Shown here: one piece after another, positions 1 to 5,027 of the stretch | Layout: the number at the start of each line of letters is the position of its first letter | How positions within the stretch are numbered: position 1 is the first letter of the stretch | Assembly (NCBI GenBank): GCA_025937075.1 | Contig: JAICSD010000350.1 | Span: 1 to 5,027, forward strand | Length of the DNA: 5,027 bases | From: Vicinamibacteria bacterium | GTDB taxonomy: Bacteria; Acidobacteriota; Vicinamibacteria; Vicinamibacterales; 2-12-FULL-66-21 | Direction: 5' to 3' | The notes under the pieces: model-generated | The model's database searches: none | Told to the model about the DNA's origin: nothing | What the model saw: the letters and a program-made list of their open reading frames with translations, nothing else | Translations under genes and position numbers: made by a program

Positions 1-2359
1 AGTGCGCGACATATGGGTGTCCCTTCAGGAACTCGGCGATCGACCGGCGGAGCTGGCCGGTGCCATAGCCGTGGATGATGCGGACGCTTTTCACATCGCT
101 CATCATCGCGTCGTCGATGAACCGCTCGACTTTCGTGAGCGCCTCGTCGGAGGTCGAGCCGATCACGTTCAGTTCGCTGAGCGAGGCCGTCCGCGGTGCC
201 ATGTCGACGTTCACGCGCACCTGCGGTTTGGGCGCACCCGAAACGGCGGCCGCGAGAACCCGAAGCTCTCCGATTTTCGCGCGCATCCGTTTCCCGCGGA
301 CGTCGACTTCCGCGTTGCCGTCCTGGATGGCCTGTACTGTTCCTTCGAGGCCCAGCGCTCCAACCGCGACGCGGTCACCGACTGCAGCGGGCCGCGACTG
401 TTCCGCCGGCGACGCCGGAGCTGCTGACGCGGGACCGCTCACCGCCTCCCGCAGTTTCGTGCCGACCGCATCCAGTGCGCTGCGCGCGTCCGACCGCGCC
501 GATCCGATTTCACCGGTCGGCACCAGGCGTGCGGCCTTGCGTTCCGCGTTCGACGCGATGGTCGATGCCCGCGCTTTCAGCCCCTCGACGACCGCGTCGA
601 TCTCGCGGCGCGCCTCGCGCATGCGCTCGTCGATGCGCTGGTCCAGCCTGCGGCGGAAGGTTTCTTCGCGGTCCTTGAGCTCCTGCTCGCGCGCGTGGAG
701 ACGCGCCTGCGTTTCGCGCACGGTCTGCTGCTCACGCGCAACGAGCCGCTTCTGGTGTTCGAGGTCCTGCAGTTCGCGGTCGATCTTCGCGAGATGTTCG
801 GCGAGCTGCGCCTCGCGCTCGCCACGAACGCCGCGTGCCTGTTCGATGATGCTCTGCGGCAGCCCCAGCCGCGACGCGATCTCGAGTGCCAGCGAGCTTC
901 CCGGAGATCCGTAGTTGAGGCGATAGGTCGGCGCAAACGTCCGGGGGTTGAAGCCGAAGCCGGCGGACGCCACGCCTTCCGTCGTGGATGCGTACGTCTT
1001 CAACGCATCGAAGTGCGTCGTCGCCACCACCATCGCACCGCGGCGCCGGAAATGATCGATGATCGCCATCGCGAGCGCCCCGCCTTCGTTCGGATCGGTG
1101 CCGCTGCCGGCCTCGTCGAGCAGCACAAGGGCGGGCGGCGAGAGCGCTTTGTCCATGCCGACGATGTTCGAGATGTGCCCTGAAAACGTGCTCAGGTTTT
1201 CGGCGATCGACTGCTCGTCGCCGATGTCGGCGAACACGGTCCTGAAGACGGGGATCTGTGATCCAGCCGCGGCAGGAACAAGGAGGCCCGCCTGCGCCAT
1301 GAGCGGCAGCAGCCCCGCCGTCTTGAGCGCCACCGTCTTGCCGCCCGTGTTCGGTCCCGTGATGACCAGAACTCGAGTCGGCGGAATCACGACGACGTCG
1401 ACCCCGACCACTTCAATGCCTTGCGCGATGAGCAGCGGGTGACGCGCACCGCGCAGTTCCAGCCGCCCATCGGCTGCCAGCTTTGGCTCGATGCCGTCGA
1501 CGCGGAGCGAATATCGCGCTTTGGCCTGCAGCACGTCGAGCGCGGTCGCCGCCTCGATCGTGGCGTCGAGCTCCGGACCGCGCCGCCTGAAGCGGTCGGT
1601 GAGTTCCAGCAGAATGCGGCGCACCTCCTCGGCTTCCTGCTGCTCGAGCGCGACGATGTCGTTGTTGATCTCGACGGTGCTGAGCGGTTCCAGAAACAGG
1701 CTCGCGCCGCTGGCGGAACTTCCGTGCACGATGCCCGGGATCGCCGCGCGATGCTCGGACCGGACCACGAGCACGTATCGCCCGTTGCGGTCCGTGACGA
1801 TCTGCTGCTGGAGATACTTCGCGGTGTCCTTGCCGCGGAGATACGACTCGAGCGTGCCTCGGAGCCGCGAGCGCTGCTTGCGCAGCCGTTCGCGGAGCGA
1901 CCGCAGTTCCGGACTCGCATCATCGGCGACATCGCCGGCGGGATCGATCTTGCGGCGGATGTCGGTCGTCTCCGGCTCGAACGAACTCGTGGCGGCGATC
2001 GTTCGAGCGAGGATGGGGAAGGACGCCGCCCCCCGGCGTATTCCCGAGGCGGTCGCGTGGATCGATTCGAGGTACGTCGCGAGCCCGAGGAGCAGCAGCG
2101 GTTCGAGCGCGCGTCCCTCGACGCCAAGGCCTTCGAAGATGTCCGCCAGTTCGGCGCAGGCCCGAAGCGCGATCTCTCCCGGCCCTGAGAGGAAGCGTGC
2201 CGTTTCCGCGGTGGCGGCGAGCGCCGAAGCGACCGATTCGCGCTCCGTCTGCGGCGCGAGCCCGCTCAGGCGCTCCGCGCCGGGCGGCGTCTGCGCCATC
2301 CGTTCGACGGCGGCGACGATGCGGTCGAATTCAAGCGCCTGGAGCGCTCCGGCGTGCAT
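1..2359 (-). CDS. mutS2: Endonuclease MutS2 (MutS-family ATPase with Smr domain), 3' end cut by window edge
   Basis: MutS2 is a homodimeric cytoplasmic ATPase related to MutS but lacking the mismatch-recognition domains. It has been linked to suppression of homologous recombination and, in Bacillus, to rescue of collided ribosomes. I translated the minus strand from 2359 to the edge and found 786 codons without a stop. The N-terminal MutS core/lever region spans about residues 1-320. The Walker A motif GPNTGGKT is at 335-342 (Lys341), followed by the MutS2-type STFSGHISN segment. Walker B LLDEAGSGTDP has Asp415/Glu416, and ATTHFDALK follows. A charged coiled coil covers about 510-600. A small KOW-like beta segment lies near 660-705, and the Smr domain runs from about 728 with HGYGTGQLR starting at His763. 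Roughly 15-20 C-terminal residues should lie beyond the window, giving the usual family length near 800. The ATG at 2359 is the only start between the in-frame larB stop and the conserved LEFDRI segment. No clear Shine-Dalgarno is visible, so translation may be coupled to larB. The first conserved Smr motif is altered (LNVIG instead of LDLHG/LDLRG). Confidence 0.97.
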   Translation of the reverse strand, partial: MHAGALQALEFDRIVAAVERMAQTPPGAERLSGLAPQTERESVASALAATAETARFLSGPGEIALRACAELADIFEGLGVEGRALEPLLLLGLATYLESIHATASGIRRGAASFPILARTIAATSSFEPETTDIRRKIDPAGDVADDASPELRSLRERLRKQRSRLRGTLESYLRGKDTAKYLQQQIVTDRNGRYVLVVRSEHRAAIPGIVHGSSASGASLFLEPLSTVEINNDIVALEQQEAEEVRRILLELTDRFRRRGPELDATIEAATALDVLQAKARYSLRVDGIEPKLAADGRLELRGARHPLLIAQGIEVVGVDVVVIPPTRVLVITGPNTGGKTVALKTAGLLPLMAQAGLLVPAAAGSQIPVFRTVFADIGDEQSIAENLSTFSGHISNIVGMDKALSPPALVLLDEAGSGTDPNEGGALAMAIIDHFRRRGAMVVATTHFDALKTYASTTEGVASAGFGFNPRTFAPTYRLNYGSPGSSLALEIASRLGLPQSIIEQARGVRGEREAQLAEHLAKIDRELQDLEHQKRLVAREQQTVRETQARLHAREQELKDREETFRRRLDQRIDERMREARREIDAVVEGLKARASTIASNAERKAARLVPTGEIGSARSDARSALDAVGTKLREAVSGPASAAPASPAEQSRPAAVGDRVAVGALGLEGTVQAIQDGNAEVDVRGKRMRAKIGELRVLAAAVSGAPKPQVRVNVDMAPRTASLSELNVIGSTSDEALTKVERFIDDAMMSDVKSVRIIHGYGTGQLRRSIAEFLKGHPYVAH

Positions 2360-2371
2360 TGGCGAACGAGC

Positions 2372-3133
2372 TTAATCCAGATGATTGATGCTGCTCGCGA
2401 TCGCGGCAGCGCCGAACCCGTTGTCGATGTTGACCACGGATACGCCGATCGCGCAGCTGTTCAGCATCCCGAGGAGCGCCGCCAGACCGCCGAAGCTTGC
2501 GCCATACCCGACGCTCGTTGGGACCGCGACGACGGGGACGTCGACGAGGCCCGCGACAACGCTCGGCAAGGCGCCTTCCATACCCGCAGCCACGATGACG
2601 ACCCGCGCGGCGGAGATTCGTTCGTGTTCCTTGAGCAACCGATGAAGGCCGGCGACCCCGACGTCGTAAAGACGGTCGACGGTGTTGCCCATGACCTCCG
2701 CCGTGAGCGCGGCTTCCTCGGCGATGGGGAGATCGGCCGTACCCGCGGCTGCAATAAGGATGGTGCCGCGGCCTTTTGGCGTCGTCTCCACCGGACGCGC
2801 GATGCAGCGGGCGAGTTCGTGAAATTCCGCTTCGGGGACGACCGCCCCGACGGCGTCAAAGGCCTCGCGGTTCGTCCGGGTGACCAGCAGCGCGTGGCCC
2901 GCGGCGACGATGCGTTCGGCGATGGCCGCAATCTGGCCGGGTGTCTTCCCCTGGCCGAAGACCACTTCCGGGAAACCCTGGCGCGTGGCGCGGTGAAGGT
3001 CGACTCTTGCGAACCCGATGTCCTCGTACGGCTTCTGGCGCAGATATTGAAGAAGCCGGTCTTGCGCAGCCTCAGGTGTAAGGGTGCCGGACCCGACGTC
3101 ATCGAGCAGGACGCGCAGCTGCTGGCGGTTCAT
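2372..3133 (-). CDS. larB: LarB, pyridinium-3,5-bis-carboxylic acid mononucleotide synthase (NaAD carboxylase/hydrolase)
   Basis: LarB performs the first step of nickel-pincer nucleotide synthesis. It carboxylates the pyridinium ring of nicotinic acid adenine dinucleotide at C5 and cleaves the phosphoanhydride, giving the dicarboxylated mononucleotide and AMP. LarE and LarC then add sulfur and nickel to make the cofactor of LarA-type racemases and epimerases. The 253-residue protein has the usual family length. The N-terminal half carries YEDIGFARVDLHRATRQGFP (36-55) and VVFGQGKTP (57-65). The PurE-like C-terminal half carries GTADLPIAEEA (131-141), AAGMEGALPSVVAGL (182-196), VPTSVGYGASFGGLAAL (204-220) and MLNSCA (223-228). 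Cys227 matches the cysteine that I recall as the catalytic nucleophile of characterised LarB. The match to the LarB family is close along the whole length, so PurE itself is excluded. The ATG at 3133 places the conserved N-terminus normally, but no Shine-Dalgarno is evident. The gene is followed after 12 nt by mutS2. No larA, larC or larE is in the window. Confidence 0.96.
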   Translation of the reverse strand: MNRQQLRVLLDDVGSGTLTPEAAQDRLLQYLRQKPYEDIGFARVDLHRATRQGFPEVVFGQGKTPGQIAAIAERIVAAGHALLVTRTNREAFDAVGAVVPEAEFHELARCIARPVETTPKGRGTILIAAAGTADLPIAEEAALTAEVMGNTVDRLYDVGVAGLHRLLKEHERISAARVVIVAAGMEGALPSVVAGLVDVPVVAVPTSVGYGASFGGLAALLGMLNSCAIGVSVVNIDNGFGAAAIASSINHLD

Positions 3134-3155
3134 CGCGCCAAGTAGTTGGAGCAGG

Positions 3156-3185
3156 TTGACTTCGGTCTGAGCTGGACCGTAATAT
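3156..3185 (+). promoter_or_regulatory. Predicted sigma70-type promoter for the glycosyltransferase
   Basis: The 86-bp divergent spacer contains TTGACT (3156-3161, five of six matches to TTGACA) and TAATAT (3180-3185, four of six to TATAAT) separated by 18 bp. Transcription would start near 3192, giving a leader of about 27 nt before ATG 3220 that lacks a recognisable Shine-Dalgarno. No comparably good promoter was seen for larB in the opposite direction. This is a sequence-match prediction only. Confidence 0.4.
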
Positions 3186-3199
3186 GGCTGATTGGACCG
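3167..3199. repeat. Imperfect direct repeat in the larB/glycosyltransferase divergent spacer (possible operator)
   Basis: CTGAGCTGGACCG at 3167-3179 recurs as CTGATTGGACCG at 3188-3199, with one base fewer between the shared CTGA and TGGACCG blocks. The TGGACCG cores start exactly 20 bp apart (3173 and 3193), close to two helical turns. One copy sits in the promoter spacer next to the -10 box and the other at the predicted transcription start. That arrangement would suit a repressor binding two sites on one DNA face. The repeat is seen directly; the regulatory role is inferred. Confidence 0.4.
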
Positions 3200-3219
3200 C
3201 TTAGCGCCTTCATCTGTCT

Positions 3220-4710
3220 ATGACGTGGCCTGAGACACTTATTCTCGTCCTGTATTTCTTCGTACTGAGCATTCTGGCGATATACGGCTGGCACCGGTAT
3301 TACCTCGTGTATCTTTACATGAAACACAAGGACCAGGCGCCGCTGCCGCCGGAGCCGCTGACGGCTTTTCCGCCGGTCACGGTCCAGCTTCCCATTTACA
3401 ACGAGATGTATGTCGCGGATCGGCTGATCGATGCCGTCTGCGAGATGGACTACCCGCGCGAATTGCTCGAGATCCAGGTCCTCGACGACTCGACCGACGA
3501 GACCAAGGACATTGCGGAGCTCGCCGTCCGCCGCCACGCGGCTCGCGGGTTCAACATCCGCCATCTGCATCGGGTCGATCGGCGCGGGTACAAAGCCGGC
3601 GCGCTCGAGGCGGGCCTCAAAGACTCCACGGGCAAGTACATCGCGATTTTCGATGCGGACTTCATCCCGCCGAAGGCCTTCCTGCAGCGGACGCTTCCGT
3701 ATCTCGAGCAGCGGCCGGAGCTTGGCATGGTGCAGGCCCGGTGGGGTCACATCAACCAGGACTACTCGCTGCTCACGAAGATTCAATCGATCATGCTCGA
3801 CGCGCATTTCGTGCTCGAGCATGGCGGCCGGAACCGCGCGGGCTGTTTCTTCAACTTCAACGGCACCGCCGGGGTCTGGCGCCGTGACGCGATCGACGAC
3901 GCGGGCGGGTGGCAGCATGACACTCTGACCGAGGACCTCGATCTCAGCTATCGCGCGCAGTTGCGCGGCTGGAAATTCCTGTTCGTCCCCGATCTCGTCT
4001 CGCCGGCGGAGGTGCCGGTCGAGATGAACTCGTTCAAATCACAGCAGCACCGGTGGGCGAAAGGGTCGATCCAGACGTGCATGAAGCTGCTGCCGCAAAT
4101 TCTCACGTCGGACCAGCCGCTGAGCGTCAAAGCCGAAGCGTTCTTCCACCTCTCGGCGAACTTCAACTACCTGTTGATGTCGCTGCTGTCGATCCTGATG
4201 TTCCCGGCGATGTGGGTCCGCTACAACATGGGCTGGACCGAGATGCTGCTGATTGACGTCCCGCTGTTCCTGGCGGCGACGCTGTCGGTCTGCAACTTCT
4301 ACATGGTGTCGCAGCGCGAACTGTATCCGGACTGGCGGTCGCGGCTGAAGTATCTGCCGTTCCTGATGTCCATCGGCATCGGGCTGTGCGTGAACAACAC
4401 CCGCGCCGTTCTGGAAGCGCTCTTCAAGAAACAGAGCGAGTTCGCGCGGACGCCGAAGTACGGCATCGAGCGCGACAGCGACGAGTGGGTAGGCAAGAAG
4501 TATCACCAGTCCGTGGGCGTCCAGCCGCTCATCGAGCTGGCGCTCGGTCTCTACTTCACCGGTACGGTCTTCTACGCTCTGATCAATCAGATTTACGGGA
4601 CGTTGCCGTTCCTGATGCTCTTCCAGGTCGGTTTCCTCTACACCGGGCTGCTGTCGATCATGCAGCAGTTCACGGGCGAGGACGAGATGGCGCCGGAAAT
4701 CGCGAAGTGA
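3220..4710 (+). CDS. Membrane-bound processive family 2 glycosyltransferase (cellulose synthase/CslA mannan synthase-like)
   Basis: The 496-residue protein is an integral inner-membrane glycosyltransferase with a cytoplasmic GT-A catalytic domain. By family, it transfers sugar from a nucleotide-sugar donor to a growing beta-linked chain and probably moves the chain across the membrane. Seen directly: one N-terminal membrane helix (about 7-30); VQLPIYNE (55-62); the first acidic site LDDSTDE (88-94, Asp89/90); DAD at 145-147 for metal and UDP/GDP binding; the acceptor-site TEDLDLSY (237-244); and QQHRW (275-279), the processive-synthase QxxRW signature. About five hydrophobic segments follow (roughly 307-333, 341-363, 376-397, 432-456, 459-482). 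There is no PilZ domain, so direct c-di-GMP control as in BcsA is not indicated. The overall pattern resembles plant CslA mannan/glucomannan synthases and their bacterial relatives. The sugar and product are unknown. An in-frame TAG at 3202-3204 leaves ATG 3220 as the only upstream ATG. No Shine-Dalgarno precedes it. It is divergent from larB and no polysaccharide partners are visible. Confidence 0.93.
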   Translation: MTWPETLILVLYFFVLSILAIYGWHRYYLVYLYMKHKDQAPLPPEPLTAFPPVTVQLPIYNEMYVADRLIDAVCEMDYPRELLEIQVLDDSTDETKDIAELAVRRHAARGFNIRHLHRVDRRGYKAGALEAGLKDSTGKYIAIFDADFIPPKAFLQRTLPYLEQRPELGMVQARWGHINQDYSLLTKIQSIMLDAHFVLEHGGRNRAGCFFNFNGTAGVWRRDAIDDAGGWQHDTLTEDLDLSYRAQLRGWKFLFVPDLVSPAEVPVEMNSFKSQQHRWAKGSIQTCMKLLPQILTSDQPLSVKAEAFFHLSANFNYLLMSLLSILMFPAMWVRYNMGWTEMLLIDVPLFLAATLSVCNFYMVSQRELYPDWRSRLKYLPFLMSIGIGLCVNNTRAVLEALFKKQSEFARTPKYGIERDSDEWVGKKYHQSVGVQPLIELALGLYFTGTVFYALINQIYGTLPFLMLFQVGFLYTGLLSIMQQFTGEDEMAPEIAK

Positions 4711-4718
4711 TCGTCGAC

Positions 4719-4732
4719 CGTTAGCCGTTAGC
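4719..4732. repeat. Perfect tandem 7-mer (CGTTAGC x2) after the glycosyltransferase stop
   Basis: Two exact adjacent copies of CGTTAGC begin 9 bp after the glycosyltransferase stop codon. The unit is noticeably less GC-rich than its surroundings. There is no U-tract or stem typical of an intrinsic terminator. It may be one instance of a dispersed intergenic repeat or simple chance; two copies cannot decide. Confidence 0.5.
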
Positions 4733-4848
4733 GTCCTGCTCGGCGCGCAAAAAGACCGTCAACGACGCGCCTCCGCGCGATGCGGCCGCCCGTGCCGCGC
4801 CCCCACCGCTGCACCGCCGCCTTGCTGCGCGCGCAGATCCATTTCGGG

Positions 4849-4872
4849 CCCATCGTCGCCGTTGACGATGGG
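4849..4872. repeat. Perfect 9-bp inverted repeat with 6-nt loop in the GC-rich tail
   Basis: CCCATCGTC (4849-4857) and GACGATGGG (4864-4872) are exact reverse complements separated by GCCGTT, so either strand could fold into a strong hairpin. No T-run follows on either strand, so it is not a standard intrinsic terminator. It lies inside the possible leftward ORF, where it would encode part of APIVNGDDGP, and could be incidental to coding. Confidence 0.5.
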
Positions 4873-4893
4873 GGCGAGGATGGGGGTCCCCCA
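4867..4893. repeat. G-run direct repeat and GGGGG-T-CCCCC palindrome
   Basis: GATGGGGG occurs at 4867-4874 and again at 4879-4886, 12 bp apart. The second copy runs into the 13-bp palindrome TGGGGGTCCCCCA (4881-4893), whose arms are separated by a single base. This follows directly on the hairpin at 4849-4872, making a compact low-complexity, structure-prone segment. No specific function can be assigned. Confidence 0.45.
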
Positions 4894-5027
4894 CTTCGCG
4901 CGCAAGCGGCTCCCCGTCGACACGTCTTTCGGGCCGCTGAGCACGAAGCGGGGGTGTCCGAGCGGGGCCCCATCGTGAGGGCGACGCCGCGGCCGTCGAA
5001 AGATCCGGCGGCGGGGTCGTGCCCCCA

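Larger units (their letters stand above)
4759..5027 (-). pseudogene. Possible 3' end of a leftward gene with a frame disruption, unidentified
   Basis: No confident gene is assigned here. On the minus strand one frame reads plausibly from the window edge to about 4971 (residues include GSFDGRGVALTMG, nearly every third base G or C). A second frame then reads plausibly to a TGA at 4759-4761 (it includes HPRFVLSGPKDVSTG, then KWGTPILAPIVNGDD). The two join if one base is missing from the GGGGCCCC run at 4964-4971, which could be a real mutation or an assembly error. The last 20 or so residues are Gly/Ala/Arg-rich and less protein-like. If real, the gene would converge on the glycosyltransferase with about 48 bp between the stops. 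I do not recognise the family. A third-position G/C excess also appears in plus-strand frames here, so the whole reading may be an artefact of high GC. Confidence 0.22.

Noticed and set aside
1387..2127. Minus-strand 246-codon open frame inside mutS2
   Set aside because: Out of frame with the real MutS2 reading; its Ser/Arg-rich composition is that of a shifted frame.
1421..2375. Long plus-strand open frames opposite mutS2 (1421-2188 and 1491-2375)
   Set aside because: Both lie antisense to an unbroken, motif-rich MutS2 frame and are Arg/Ser-rich, as expected of GC-rich shadow frames.
2354..3145. 263-codon open frame on the plus strand opposite larB
   Set aside because: It is the antisense shadow of larB, which has clear family motifs; the translation is Asp/Arg-rich with no recognisable domain.
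3134..3219. Promoter for larB on the minus strand around the ATATTAC segment
   Set aside because: Possible -10 boxes match only four of six bases and no acceptable -35 lies 16-18 bp upstream, so I do not list it.
3130..3918. Minus-strand 262-codon open frame opposite the glycosyltransferase
   Set aside because: Antisense to the catalytic domain containing DDSTD, DAD and TED motifs; no protein-like features of its own.
4742..4772. GGCGCG/CGCGCC inverted repeat with an A-run (T-run on the minus strand) as a terminator
   Set aside because: The short stem has a loop of about 20 nt and the T-run falls inside the loop, not after the stem, so it does not fit an intrinsic terminator on either strand.
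4868..4978. Plus-strand small ORF starting at ATG 4868 in the GC-rich tail
   Set aside because: It is only 37 codons, has no ribosome binding site or known motif, and its high third-position GC is matched by other frames in the same segment.

Overview
The window looks like a high-GC bacterial chromosome fragment carrying conserved genes. The protein flavour (an acidobacterial-looking MutS2 and a plant CslA-like family 2 glycosyltransferase) tentatively suggests Acidobacteriota or a similar GC-rich soil or sediment lineage. That assignment is from recalled family resemblance only; no rRNA or other marker is present. The odd length and both ends inside possible genes suggest a short metagenomic contig.

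Layout: positions 1-2359 (minus strand) hold almost all of mutS2. It is an uninterrupted frame of 786 codons that runs off the left edge within the C-terminal Smr domain. Positions 2372-3133 (minus) hold a complete larB, whose stop lies 12 nt before the mutS2 start in the same frame, so larB-mutS2 is probably one transcription unit. An 86-bp divergent spacer (3134-3219) follows. It contains a good sigma70-like promoter for the rightward gene and an imperfect direct repeat that brackets the -10 box. Positions 3220-4710 (plus) encode a complete membrane-bound processive-type GT2 glycosyltransferase. Positions 4711-5027 are very GC-rich with no confident gene. This tail has a tandem 7-mer, strong G/C palindromes and a possible frame-disrupted leftward ORF that would converge on the glycosyltransferase.

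The genes do not form an obvious single pathway. LarB makes an intermediate of the nickel-pincer nucleotide cofactor. MutS2 is a DNA-structure or ribosome-collision-acting ATPase with an Smr domain. The glycosyltransferase probably polymerises a beta-linked polysaccharide at the inner membrane. No mobile element, CRISPR array, tRNA or rRNA was seen. I see no convincing new multi-gene system; the best leads are the spacer repeat, the altered Smr motif and the disrupted right-end ORF.
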